The notes under the pieces are model-generated. The model searched no databases and was not told where the DNA came from. It saw only the letters and a program-made list of their open reading frames with translations. A DNA stretch of 64,000 nt from Pseudoscleropodium purum (Eukaryota; Streptophyta; Bryopsida; Hypnales; Brachytheciaceae), in assembly GCA_963969395.1 (NCBI GenBank), contig OZ017800.1, positions 9,704,479 through 9,768,478 of the forward strand. Reading direction: 5' to 3'. This document shows, piece after piece, positions 1 to 9,974 of this stretch. A program made the position numbers and the translations under genes. The stretch's first letter is position 1. Each line of letters starts with the position of its first letter.

Positions 1-1591
1 ACGATGACATTGATGCACTATTTGGAAGATGGAGTATGCAGCTAAAGAAAGAGAACTTTCCTACAGTGCCAGCGTTGATGAAATCATTTATGGATGTGGA
101 TTCCACTCCGACTATTCCTCACCTTATAGAAGAGGTGCCTGATTTCAAGAATTTCATTGCTAGTGCATTTGTAGATGGTGCTGACATGCTCGTTGGACAC
201 ACAAGACCACAACAAGTAAAGTTCTATTTAGATTCAACAGGGTATCCTGTTATGAAATACAAGTTGTTGTGCACTAATGGGGATTGGTTAGGGGAGGGTG
301 GTAGAGGCATTAAGTTGTGGAAAGAAGATGCTCAAGGACAAAGTTTGTGGCCACGTGGTGTACCATTACCAATTTCATTGAAGTCAATGAGGGGCGTTGA
401 AGACATTGTGAAAGGTATATCTGGATTTTTAAAATACTGGGAGAACTTATGCAATGCGGACAGCAGTGGTGAATGTCGAAGGCGCTATGAACATGTGGTA
501 CACTACTGGCGTGATGTGAAGGTAGCGCTACAAGATCCAGTACCTGCATTTACTTCTTTGAAGGATGGTTTTTGGCCGACGACTCGAATTCGAGCAGCTC
601 AAATAGATGAACTAAATGAAGAAGGTGAAGTTCGCGAAGAGTTTGGAGAAGATGAAGCATATGTCGGGCCTTTGAGTGGTCGCCCACAACCATCTTTCAG
701 GGTGGGACGTGATCTCTTTGAAGGGTACTTCGTAGCGGTTCGACCAATAGATGGTGATAGTCATCCAATTTGGATTGCAAGGGCTTTGTCTAATCCCAAT
801 TGCAATCCTGAAAAACCAAATTGTGTGCTAATTCAGTATTTCCGTCCAACTTCAAGAGATGAGAGCGTTCAAAACTTCTACACTGGATGGGATAGCGACA
901 GAGGTTTGCGTTGGAAAATTGATGAAAGCGAACCGCCATTATGGCAACACAAGGATGCTCTTATAACAGAGTGGAAGTCTCTAATTAGGAAGGATACGCG
1001 ACAATGTATGATCAAGATCCCTGTTGCTCAAATCGAAGTCATCAACCAAAGTTTGGCTGGTTTTCCTCAGTCTTAATTGCAACAGTAGTTTTATAAGTTT
1101 TTTTTTGCATTGTTAAATCTATCTCATACAATGCTAGTTGATTTTAATAAATGAGCAATATGCCTTCAGATGACGGTGAGAGAAGTAGAATACTATGTTC
1201 TTTCATACTTGTAAATGTAGACGTTTATATTTACAAATGTTCAAGTGCTGGTTTCTGTATGTAAGATTACATTATTTTATAGTTCTCTTATAAGAAATAC
1301 AGGTTTTTATATTGTATTAGCAATTGAAACCATTATACATATACCGTCCTTTTGTATCTCATGTTATATTTCTTGTTTATTTTTTTTTACTGTAAAAGAA
1401 GTTTTTGATTTGAAACAATTTTATATTTATTAAAGGACATGTATTATTTGCAAGACTCTCATTTTAATGGAAATTGATAATTAACTAATAAAATATGAGA
1501 TTATTGAGCTTCATTTGAGCCCATTTTGATTCACTTATTTAGCCAAAGTTTATTTTGGGAGTGCCCTACCCTCCCATTTTATTGAATATGA
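1..1591 (+). mobile_element. 3' end of DUF7869 transposase-like element, copy A
   Basis: This stretch is the reverse complement of 50181-51771 with no net indel. Every position pair sums to 51772, the 346-residue coding parts are identical, and the roughly 500-bp 3' tails differ at only one position that I noticed (near 1239). Identity stops at about 1591, where copy A runs directly into a tandem array and copy B continues into unrelated DNA, so this is one end of a mobile unit. The end contains the imperfect inverted repeat GGGAGTGCCCTACCCTCCC. No matching inverted end was found beyond the other side of copy B. The copy continues leftwards out of the window. Confidence 0.8.
3..1076 (+). CDS. 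DUF7869 transposase-like protein, C-terminal part (cut by window edge)
   Basis: This is the C-terminal part of the protein encoded in full at 50696-53524. The first codons read through the GHTHDDID-type block (only the DDID part lies in the window) into a 346-residue tail identical to the other copy. The tail is a mixed alpha/beta region with an acidic segment around nt 600-660 and several Trp-rich patches. I see no further catalytic motif in it. There is no stop or frameshift before the terminal TAA (1074-1076), so this copy could also be intact outside the window. The identity to the inverted copy points to recent mobility. The family link (RNase H-like, GHTH-D-D motif) is from memory of DUF7869 proteins. 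Confidence 0.75.
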   Translation, partial: DDIDALFGRWSMQLKKENFPTVPALMKSFMDVDSTPTIPHLIEEVPDFKNFIASAFVDGADMLVGHTRPQQVKFYLDSTGYPVMKYKLLCTNGDWLGEGGRGIKLWKEDAQGQSLWPRGVPLPISLKSMRGVEDIVKGISGFLKYWENLCNADSSGECRRRYEHVVHYWRDVKVALQDPVPAFTSLKDGFWPTTRIRAAQIDELNEEGEVREEFGEDEAYVGPLSGRPQPSFRVGRDLFEGYFVAVRPIDGDSHPIWIARALSNPNCNPEKPNCVLIQYFRPTSRDESVQNFYTGWDSDRGLRWKIDESEPPLWQHKDALITEWKSLIRKDTRQCMIKIPVAQIEVINQSLAGFPQS

Positions 1592-2210
1592 CGTTACTAG
1601 TTGTAATGAGTCAGTAGTTGTAGAGGGCTCAAATTTTTTTTTTAAATAATCATACCAAAAACTTGAAGCCATAAGACAAACACATGAATACCAAAAGTAT
1701 CCTTGACTCAATGATAACTAGCTGTAAAGAGTCAATAGTTTTAGAGGACTCAAAAAATTTCAAAAAATAATCATACCAAAAACTTGAAGCCATAAGACAA
1801 ACACACGAATACCAAAAGTATCCTTGACTCAATGATAACTAGCTATAAAGAGTCAATAATTTTAGAGGGCTCAAAAAATTTCAAAAAATAATCATACCAA
1901 AAATTTGGTGCCATAAGACAAACAAACACACGAATACCAAAAGTATCCTTGACTCAATGATAACTAGCAGTAAAGAGTCAATAATTTTAGAGGGCTCAAA
2001 AAATTTCAAAAAATAATCATACCAAAAACTTGGTGCCATAAGACAAACAAACACACGAATACCAAAAGTATCCTTAACTCAATGATAACTAGCAGTAAAG
2101 AGTCAATAATTTTAGAGGGCTCAAAAAATTTCAAAAAATAATCATACCAAAAACTTGGTGCCATAAGACAAACACACGAATACAAAAAATATCCTTGACT
2201 CAATGATAAG
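1592..2210. repeat. Tandem array, about five 119-125-bp units
   Basis: Units begin near a TAACTAGCTGTAAAGAGTCA segment, run through a CTCAAAAAATTTCAAAAAATAA block and a CCATAAGACAAACAC block, and end in the P1 palindrome. Repeat starts fall about every 119-125 bp between 1592 and 2210. Later units carry a small AAAC insertion in the ACAAACACAC run and GGTGCC instead of GAAGCC, so the array grew by stepwise duplication. The first unit is the most diverged and directly abuts the end of the DUF7869 copy at 1591. Minus-strand open frames of 60-65 residues here are simply translations of the repeat. Confidence 0.9.
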
Positions 2211-5200
2211 ATTACATTTATCTTTGAACGAGTGAGACACGAGAGTAAGAGAAGTAGTTAGACAAGTAAAGATCCCTAGAAAGAAATTTTCATACTCTGT
2301 GTTGATCATATCCTTGATTCAATGATAACTAACAATAATCTATATCTCTTGACTTTCCTAGACTGGATATTTTGTATTGTGGTGACCATATCCTTGAATC
2401 AATGATAACTAATAATAATGTATACTTCTTGATAGATATGGAGGAAATTGACAACTATGACTCCTCCCTCACAAACCGCTACATTCAACCTTTCAACAAT
2501 CCCTTCGATACCTCCTTCATCACCGATGACAAGGAGTCCTATAGATTTCTTTGGGAGTTTCAAAACCATATAGATAGTTGGAGTTTTGGAGTAAGCCGTT
2601 ACAAGAACTATGTATTCCTTCGATTTAGAATCAAAAACCAACTTTCCTATCAAGTTCTGAACATGAAAGAGAAGGTGACTACAATTGAGCAACATCATCA
2701 AAATTATGTGGTAGTTGTTATTAGGGAGATGAACGACTTCATGGAGGAAATGGGTCACTGTCACTCGATAGTGATAGACATCACCACGCTCCACGTGAAA
2801 TTTGATTTGGAGAATCTCATGATGTCACTCGAAGGAACTAAGCTCGAAACTCTGAACGACGAGTTTAGAGAAAAGTATCTTCCCTGGAAAAACTCCAATG
2901 CAGAGTCAATGGTCAGAAGACTTTGTATGTTCCTCCATACCCTTGGACACTGGGCTTATAAAACAGTCCAATCAGAGCCCGTAGTGGGTCGAAGAACAAC
3001 ACAAGGACGGAGGCAGAAAACTGGATTTGCAACACCACAACCGTCTGCTCCCACAACATCCGGAAGTAGAGCAAAGCCAGGGAACACAAGATCTGAGCTA
3101 AAGAAGAGGGGTGCACCAGTAGGAGCAGAAACTAGTCGAAAGAGAAGGAAGAGTTTCATGGTTGGTACAGAAGGTGCAGCTAGTTCAGGCTCAAGTTTGA
3201 CTACAAACTCTGTTGGGTTAGCAGCCTTCAAAGGTCCAATTCCAGACTTTGAGGAAATTAGCAAAATCCAAAAAGACTTTTGGAAGGAGCATAGGGACTG
3301 CTTCCTCTTTGACATGGTTACAGTGACAATTGACATCAAACAGTGTATTATAGCGAGCGACGAATACGTCATTCGCACACTGCAACAGAATATGGTGAAT
3401 GACATGAAGCGAGTTCTTATTCAAATGGTGGAAATAGGTCAACGCCAAAAAGTGTGTCTCACTCCAGTTGATGATCGGAAAATGCTTTTGAAGGAAAAGC
3501 CAAAGAAATGGGAGGACATTAAAAATATGCGATTTATGATTATCAACGGTCAGCATAGCATTACGGCTTCAAAACAACTTCAGAATGAAGCATGCGATGA
3601 TGACCGGAAAGCCGACCTCCAAAGTTGGGATGCCTTAATTGTTTGGACTCAAGACCCAAATAAACTTCGAAACATCTCAAAGTTCTACAATCTCATCAAC
3701 CACCTACATCATGCCCAGCGATCGATAGTTTGGAGCCAAAGGTCAGAGGCAACGGCTCGGTCTACAACGAGAATAACTACAAGGTAAGGTTCAATTCCTT
3801 CAAACTTATGTAGTAAACAGATTCCTTTGCTAAAAATCTGAGCCATAATGAATGTTTTGAAGTTTGTCATGGCTACAATTTCTTTCCATTTGAGACTTAT
3901 CCTTGAGTCAATGATAAGTTGTGGTATATGCTATGAATGACATGCTCTACTCTCAAGACATTTAGCTTTGACCTATACATTCTTTTGAGCACTACAATAG
4001 TCTAGAAGTCATACATTTTTTCATTCTCCTTAGCATTCAGGACTTATCCTTGAGTCAACAATAAGTTGATGTACAAGAAATGAACTATGTGCTCTACTCT
4101 AAAGACATTTAATTTTGAACTGCAGAGTTTCTCGTTAGCTGTTATTCAAAGGTTCCAAAACATAAATCCTGACAAAGATGGCTCCAAGATTAACTCCACT
4201 TCGGACCTAAAGAATGAACTCCAAATCATAACATTGCCGGAGAAGAAATGGGTGCATTGGGAACGATTCCTAACCATGCACGCTGAAGGCAAATTGATTA
4301 ATCCCCTCACCGACAAACCGTTCAGAGCAGAGAAAGGATTCAAGGTGAACAATCAAAATTTGAAGCGAGAGTTCTTCAAACATTTTGGGCACTTCATTGA
4401 TACTGACTTCGAGGAATTCGCAAAGCACCTCGTTGGCAGAACAAATCGCGGTGTGGTGTATCCAAAAGTGTCTGTTTCCAAGACAAGGATCCCAGTAGCC
4501 GACAATCACGTTGCATCCGATTGGGTGGAGCGCAGAAAACGTAAGAAGGTAATCATACAGGATTTGATGGAGTTGAAGCTAAGTTTCAAATTTTTGGATA
4601 GCGTAGGTGATGTGAAAAATAAGATGTGGGCAACGTGGAAGGTGAAAAGCAGGTTCTCATCGGCAACATGGGATTTCTTACTCTCGCATTCAAAATCAGA
4701 GTATTTTAGGAAGCGGTTGAGGAACGAAGCATGCCTGAAGCGAGTGACGGATTTGAAGACAGAATTCCCAGAAGTGCTCCACATGTTCAAGAGGTTTGTG
4801 CAACTAAAGTCTGAGCTTCCGGTGAATATCAGAGGAGTGTAAATGCGGGGAGTTGACAGTGTTGGAAAGACACTAGTAACGCACAACAACTACTTGTATT
4901 CCCCTAAGCAGCTCAACTTGGCAGTCTTTGATGCTAGGGCTGTCGTTAGGATCACACCCACAGAGACTGAAGCTGCTATTGACCCGTTTTTGATCTTTTT
5001 GAAAGAGAAATTGGAGCCTGCCATTACAGAGCCAAACGTGTGGCTCTTCATCTTAAATGACTCGGATGACATTGAAGCCGCAACAAACTTTGCAGCTACA
5101 AGTCTAAAAGACTACGATGTTGTCCACTCTACTTATGTCTCTACAAAGGGCGAGCAACTGAACAACGTAGGTAGTAAAACGACTACTCCAGATGTACCAC

Positions 5201-5490
5201 TTCTCTTTCTTCTCAAGAAAGACAACGATTTTGTTGCCTCCGTACGTCCATTGATGCGAATCAAGTATGATACGCCCTCTGATTGTGTGTACTACAAGGA
5301 ACCTGCCAAAAACACGGAGGCAAAGTACAGAGTACATATTGGCGAACTCCGAATGGAGTTTTATTTGGAGATCTTGCAGAGCTTTGCCGACCCCCAAAAA
5401 AATGTTCTTGGAATTTTTTCAGGCATGAAGCTCATGATGGCCTCAAAGGTATGTACATTCTACTAATAGTTATCCTTGACTCAATGATAA
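1698..5490. repeat. P1 palindrome family (about ten copies)
   Basis: An imperfect palindrome of the form TATCnTTGAnTCAAnGATA recurs at 1698, 1819, 1944, 2069, 2190, 2309, 2389, 3897, 4044 and 5470, and with changed inner bases at 19024-19050. The centre is TGA(C/G)TCA, the core bound by bZIP proteins of the GCN4/AP-1 type, and the arms end in GATAA, a GATA/I-box word. Copies sit in the upstream array, in the intron 3784-4127, and just after the splice donor at 5449. They therefore avoid coding sequence except possibly the 5' leader. Roles as transposase- or regulator-binding sites are inference. Confidence 0.8.
2438..5448 (+). pseudogene. NGQH-motif protein with weak methyltransferase-like C-terminus, copy 1
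   Basis: Not a family I can name. Exons 2438-3783 and 4128-5448 join in frame through a GTAAGG donor and a CAGAG acceptor; a further donor (AAG then GTATGT) follows at 5449, so a 3' exon is missing or unrecognised. I chose ATG 2438 because the frame upstream overlaps a P1 palindrome and opens with TTG. Residues 368-374 read IINGQHS, resembling the DGQHR/ParB-nuclease loop. Residues about 190-270 are basic and Ser/Thr/Pro-rich, a likely linker with nuclear signals. Near residue 874, NVLGIFSGMK resembles the glycine motif of N4/N6 DNA methyltransferases, preceded by a FADP turn; no catalytic DPPY-type motif was found. An in-frame TAA at 4840-4842 (residue 687) could be a CAA mutation. Paralogous to 61004-62174. 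Confidence 0.6.
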
Positions 5491-6179
5491 CTTCTTTGTT
5501 TTGTACATTGCTATTGTTGTATACTATTATCATCGATTTGACAATGGTCCATTGTCCAAAGCGTTTGTTGTCATTCTCATTGAGCTACATCCTTCTGCTC
5601 TCATCTATTTCTTGCGGTTCAATCCAATGTTTAGATGGACAACAAGTTTTGGTGTAGTTATTCCCTAGTAGGGATTCAGTTGAACTACAGTCATGTCATT
5701 GTGTATTGTTGCAATTGCAACTGCAGCTTAGTGAAGTGGTAGTTAAACAGTAGTCAGTCTCCTATGCTTAAGTGCTAGTGCAGTTGCACCTGAGTTGCAT
5801 CTCAGTTATATTTCAATACTAGGGTTGACAACGTAATGAAGCTTAGAAGCTGTTTTAGTACGATGTGGTTGTATAGCTCAGCATTTGCTTTCATGAAAAT
5901 GATAGAAAATTGATAGCCAAGTAAGCCAACCAACATGAGAACTATTGAGAAGAAAAATAGTTGTACAAGCAATGGATGCACATACCATTACAAAATGGAA
6001 GACAACTAAAGCATTTTGTCAATGTCTACATCCATGATTACATTTCTCTGAATTATTACACACAAGGTTTTGTGAGAATTCAAAGCATTGACCACTCTAA
6101 AATCAAAATACGTGCCCTCTTCCTTTAGAAGTATGACAATTCTGTACTATAGAGGGCTATCAGTCTTGCATGCAAATGT
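5449..6179. other. Non-coding spacer with AGTCAT words
   Basis: No supported gene. It starts as the apparent intron after the donor at 5449 and holds the last P1 palindrome (5470-5490). From about 5640 it carries AGTCAT/ATGACT-type words (5685-5705, around 5750) like those in the CACTA non-coding segments to the right, so the left limit of that element may lie here, but I found no CACTACAAG-type terminus. TAGGGTTGAC at 5820 resembles one end of the hAT-type MITEs described below, without a partner. Confidence 0.4.
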
Positions 6180-6650
6180 TACACTACACTTACACCAGTA
6201 GCGAAGTAATCTCATGGGTTCAACTTTATGTACTTGGAATCCCAAATGACGTTTCCACCTTGAACGTCGTGCATTACTTCTTGGTCAGCCTCCGACTTGG
6301 GAAACATCAACGACACCTTCGGTTGCGAAACCTCTCGCACGTCCACTCTAAACCAACCATCCGGAATGAGCATGCCATGGAACTTATCTATCCCTCCTAT
6401 ACCGCTGATTCTTCCCAAAGCCACCTTCTACCGAGTGGATCATGGATTGACGAGGTACACATTGTCATACAAGCTGAGCTGAAAGATAGATTTGTTTTGT
6501 TAGATACAAGAAGTACTCCTACCCGTGGGACCTTCAAAACATACTTCTCATTGCCAATGTAGTCACTCATACAATAAATAACTGAAAATTGACTAACAAC
6601 TTCCCCAGTTGAGTCACATATGAGGACTGGATGAGGATAATGCAACTACC
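6180..6650 (-). pseudogene. C-terminal exons of a minus-strand transposon gene (unrecognised)
   Basis: Minus-strand frames at 6650-6397 and 6424-6212 read as a continuous-looking globular sequence in two frames: a HYPHPVLICDSTGEVV opening, then a GRISGIGG block, HGMLIPDGWFRVDV and a final KYIKLNP. The change of frame near 6424 is either a frameshift or a short missed intron. A possible acceptor (GGTAG before TTGCATTATCC) lies near 6646 on the minus strand. Spacing and strand suggest it is the downstream end of the gene carrying the HAD domain at 7007-8059, but the join was not proven. It may be a TNPA-like accessory protein; that is a guess. Confidence 0.35.
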
Positions 6651-7006
6651 AAATGACTAGGCAATCATTCCTGAGTCATACAATTGAAACAACATTGACC
6701 TCAGCCTTCTAATTCCCCGAATGAAATTTGTGTACTCCAACACATTCAAGCTTCAACATCTCACCTTTTTTTTGGAAGAGTCACGATTCTTGTCCTCTGC
6801 CGCTGTCGTCTTTGACCTTGTCTCTCTTTTCCGTGCCTTCAACAAACACACACAAATTTTTTGTTAGAATTGAAAACAATTAGAAGGTGAGGGGACACGA
6901 ATGAGCTTGAACCTTGTGGTCCACAAGTCCCCTCACCTTCCTCTGTAAGCGCATTGTCACTGAGATCTAAATTCTGTGTCAAATCATGCCCTTGAACTGC
7001 ATTGTT

Positions 7007-8059
7007 CTACACATGTGAAGCATTTTGTGCATGGAACTCCTTCACATCTGTAGCGACATACAGAGCTTTCAAAAGTGGCCACAATGTGGACTTCAAGTAA
7101 TTGTTGTCATCAGCTAGTTTTGCCAAATCAGCAACATAGAACGCACTGGTGATGACGACATTGGCTTGCGGATTGCATGACACTCTTGATGCATTGTTGT
7201 CAACGACCATAGTGTTTGAGGGGCTAAATTGAGGCCATTCACTATAAACTTTTGACAAAGGCTTCCCCCAAGCTATTGGTTTGCCGCCCTCAAACTGTAC
7301 AGCCTCACATTTCTTCCCACCCCACACAAAGAGAGGACTGAAGTCACAATGTCCTTGCCTTTCTGTCATTGTGGGCACAATGTCTTCCATGTAAGACTAA
7401 CTCTTACTGCCCGAAAATCCCATTGTGAAATTAAAGAAGCACCGTGCCCAAAAGGGTTGCAACCATGGTCTTAAAAATACCCTCCTGCTCTTCGTTCTCA
7501 ACATGGGCCTAATTCTAGAGTTTGGATTCTTCTCCTCAGCCAGACTATAATCCAGTAAGGTCCCATGAATGTTGAAAATTAGCAATTTAGCTTTTGCATT
7601 TTCGATGGGTATAATGCGTAAATTCGAAGCAGCTTTCACCTGACCTGACCCAGAATCAGGGAGTGTTGCCTTTGCATTTACCTCAGTGGATGCTTTCGTT
7701 AGCTTCTTCTGCTTCTTTGGAGAAGATTTCGTTGGAGCACCACTTGCTTCCACTGCCTTCTTTGAGTCGTCCACCATGTTTTTCCTAGCTCGGACCACAT
7801 CCACTACTTTTGTTGCCTTCTTCTATTTAGGAGGGGAAGACTTGGTTGGAGCAGCAATTGGTTCCACAAGTTCTCTGGGGTCCTCCACTTTGTTCTCTCC
7901 ATCCTCTTCAAGATCCACGATATTACTTGCATCACCGCCAGTAATATGCGTGTCGGAGTCCACTTTGCTGGTGTCCACATTCACAAACTCCCGATCCTGC
8001 ACTTCCGATGGAGGACATTGGCCAATTCCGTCCACAGGGATGTCGCTCGCGTCGGCCAA
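7007..8059 (-). pseudogene. Decayed FCP1/NIF-type HAD phosphatase inside transposon, copy 1
   Basis: One minus-strand frame runs through 8059-7007 with two internal TAG codons (7823-7825, 7397-7399) and no frameshift. The N-terminal half is Lys/Ser/Ala-rich with an internal duplication of an APTKSSPxK segment; in that duplication the first TAG aligns with a Gln codon CAG of the other repeat, so it arose by C to T. The second half carries the HAD motifs: LLIFNIHGTLLD (motif I), a FLRPWL element, FSGSKS, and VVDNNASRVS (motif IV region). The nucleophile Asp of DxDxT is Asn here and the second Asp is His, so phosphatase activity is unlikely. Upstream minus-strand segments at 8359-8658, 9343-9573 and 9786-9974 may be its earlier exons. 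Confidence 0.6.
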
Positions 8060-8358
8060 GAAATCATTGCCTTGTACGACCTTCGGAATTCCCTGTGTGA
8101 GTCGAACACTTGCATCGTACTAGCTTTACCTGCATCCACGTCCAATAATATTTTCATGAACAACCCTAAACCGCTCAAGTCCTTCCCTGTGTGGCATTGT
8201 TCTTCCATCTTGCAAGTAAAGAAGAAGTACAATTGTAAGTCAAATCTGCTTCTCTATCCAAGAGTTTTACTTGAACTACAGCGTGTATACAGTGAAGTAA
8301 AAACCGCCATCTTTTCTAACAAAACAAATCAAACTATAGCCGTCACAGAATGCAACTT

Positions 8359-8658
8359 CTATACGTACCATTTTCCACTACGATGACGTTTACAAACCCT
8401 ACTCAGCGTACGAGGATGCCTACACCGTGAGAAGGGCAAATTACTTGTAGGCGGGACCTCCGAGGTCGCCTTGCTCTGAACATGTGCACACACAATTGCT
8501 AGATTCATCATACCTGCGGCAATACCTTCGTCGTCTGTTTTGGTTTCGTCGGAAGATGAAGCCGCATCTACACTCATTTTGCCCCTCCTCTGCACACGCT
8601 TGCTCCTGCGTCGTGCGTTTTCCCTCACTGGCAACGTCGGATGACTTCGTCTGGGCAA
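8359..8658 (-). CDS. Possible 5' exon of the minus-strand HAD gene
   Basis: A 99-codon minus-strand frame, strongly basic at the start (RRRSKRVQRRGKM, a likely nuclear localisation signal) and then acidic/Ser-rich. I recognise no domain. It lies 300 bp upstream of the HAD exon on the same strand, and the composition fits the disordered N-terminal part of that protein. The join was not traced and the frame could be chance. Confidence 0.3.
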   Translation of the reverse strand: MPRRSHPTLPVRENARRRSKRVQRRGKMSVDAASSSDETKTDDEGIAAGMMNLAIVCAHVQSKATSEVPPTSNLPFSRCRHPRTLSRVCKRHRSGKWYV

Positions 8659-8875
8659 TCCAAAGTTCTCTCTTGCAATGTGACCCCTTCCTGCATCGAC
8701 TGCCTAAAGCAATACTTCTTTCTGGGGATTCAAATCCTTTGTCCTACACACATGAATTCACAGCTTACTACAATCCAATACGTCACTACGAGGTAGGTCA
8801 AACAAAATACAAGAGCGCATGCTACCGTGAATGTCGACAAACTCTCTACTCCAAAGTCCGTGCCTCAGACTGAAC

Positions 8876-9157
8876 GGGTTTAGGGTTTCGCTAGCCTCTA
8901 CAGCTTCCTTACGCCGCCATACAGCCGCCACACGTGTGCAACGTGGCGGTTTTCTAGTACTCCTCAACTTATTCAACTAGTTTATGCCTACTAAACTAAT
9001 GTATGACTCTACGGATGAGTTTAGGGTTTCGCTAGCCTTTGCAGCCTCCGTACGCCGCCATACAGCCGCCACACGTGTGCAACGTGGCGGTTTTCTAGTA
9101 CTCCTCAACTTATTCAACTAGTTTATGCCCACTAAACTAATGTATGACTCTACAATG
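8876..9157. repeat. Direct tandem duplication of 141 bp with internal hairpin
   Basis: Two copies, with TAGGGTTTCGCTAGCC at 8881 and again at 9022, continue in parallel to GTATGACTCTAC at the end of each. Each unit contains a CCGCCACACG...CGTGGCGG inverted repeat able to fold. Few differences separate the copies, so the duplication is recent. It lies in a non-coding stretch between the minus-strand exons. Confidence 0.8.
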
Positions 9158-9342
9158 ACTCGAGCGCTACTAGAATAACAAACGCAGTCATACATGAGTA
9201 GTACGTTGCAACTAGAAGTCTACTATACAATGAATGGACTCGGCTTCCGAGACCAATTAATGTAGCAGTTGAGCAAGAAACAAGAAAAGTGGACAGAAAT
9301 TGCACAAGAACTCCAATGCATGAAGAACAGAAGGCTGAGGAC

Positions 9343-9573
9343 TTACATTCTTTGGATGGCCACTTCCATAGGCTTCAGTTTTTGCCGTAAGAGCTGCACA
9401 CGCTTGTCTCGTTCTAATTTGTAGGCAGACTTTCCCTCGTCTCCTGTTGCCGTCTTCTCTTCCTCCATCTGCTTTTGAATTAGGTTAGTGAAATGCCCGT
9501 AGTGCCCAACAATAGTACTGTAGGGATTGACGTTCACAAGCAGCGCGTTACCAAGAAACAAGGGTATGCACAC
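9343..9573 (-). CDS. Possible coiled-coil exon of minus-strand gene
   Basis: A 76-codon minus-strand frame ending at a good splice donor (AAAGAAT then GTAAGT, minus strand, near 9346). The C-terminal half (QKQMEEEK to KLKPMEVAIQRM) is charged and heptad-like, so a short coiled coil is likely. No family recognised. Together with 9786-9974 and 8359-8658 it would form the upstream part of the minus-strand HAD gene or a separate TNPA-like protein. Confidence 0.35.
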   Translation of the reverse strand: MCIPLFLGNALLVNVNPYSTIVGHYGHFTNLIQKQMEEEKTATGDEGKSAYKLERDKRVQLLRQKLKPMEVAIQRM

Positions 9574-9785
9574 CTTTTTCCTACTCCGTCACTATCTTGC
9601 ACGTGCCTAAGTGATCGGACGTCTGTCACAGGAAGAGAAGTGATGACCGCGTGCCGCAGCTGCGATCAAATAGCAAAATGCAAAAGAGCCGGCTTTGTCG
9701 TGAATCTTGATTTTGCTGCCTTCCTAGCGTCGTTGAAGAAATTCCGCTAAAGTGAATAACGAAGAAGCCTATAGTAGCCAGTACT

Positions 9786-9974
9786 CTATGTCGCTATAGA
9801 ACCACGGCAGAGAATCACCTCTTGATACGGTAATAAATGTCCACTGAATTTGGTCCTTTTCTTGTGGACGTCAATCATGAGAGCAATGTCCGTGCTCTGC
9901 GTCGGTGATAATTTTGTGGGATTGCCTTTGAGGGCACGAAGTGTTAGCCTTTTATTGTAGAAATTGCCTTTCAA
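9786..9974 (-). CDS. Short unrecognised minus-strand frame
   Basis: A 62-codon basic frame (KRLTLRALKGNPTK and VHKKRTKFSG segments). It sits upstream of, and on the same strand as, the coiled-coil exon. Composition is protein-like rather than simple sequence, but there is no recognisable domain and no demonstrated splice partner, so it is only a candidate exon. Confidence 0.25.
   Translation of the reverse strand: MKGNFYNKRLTLRALKGNPTKLSPTQSTDIALMIDVHKKRTKFSGHLLPYQEVILCRGSIAT

Noticed and set aside
1650..2203. Minus-strand frames of 60-65 codons
   Set aside because: They are translations of the 119-125-bp tandem unit and repeat with it.
2399..2794. 131-codon minus-strand frame opposite the first NGQH exon
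   Set aside because: Shadow of the sense exon; the sense frame is supported by a paralogue.
3990..4000. CACTACAA as a possible left CACTA terminus
   Set aside because: It lies in the intron of the NGQH gene, the following bases do not continue AGAAAA, and there is no matching duplication.
5818..5832. CTAGGGTTGACAA resembles the left end of a hAT-type MITE
   Set aside because: No CGGACG-rich interior, no right end and no duplication nearby; a single 10-bp match can be chance.
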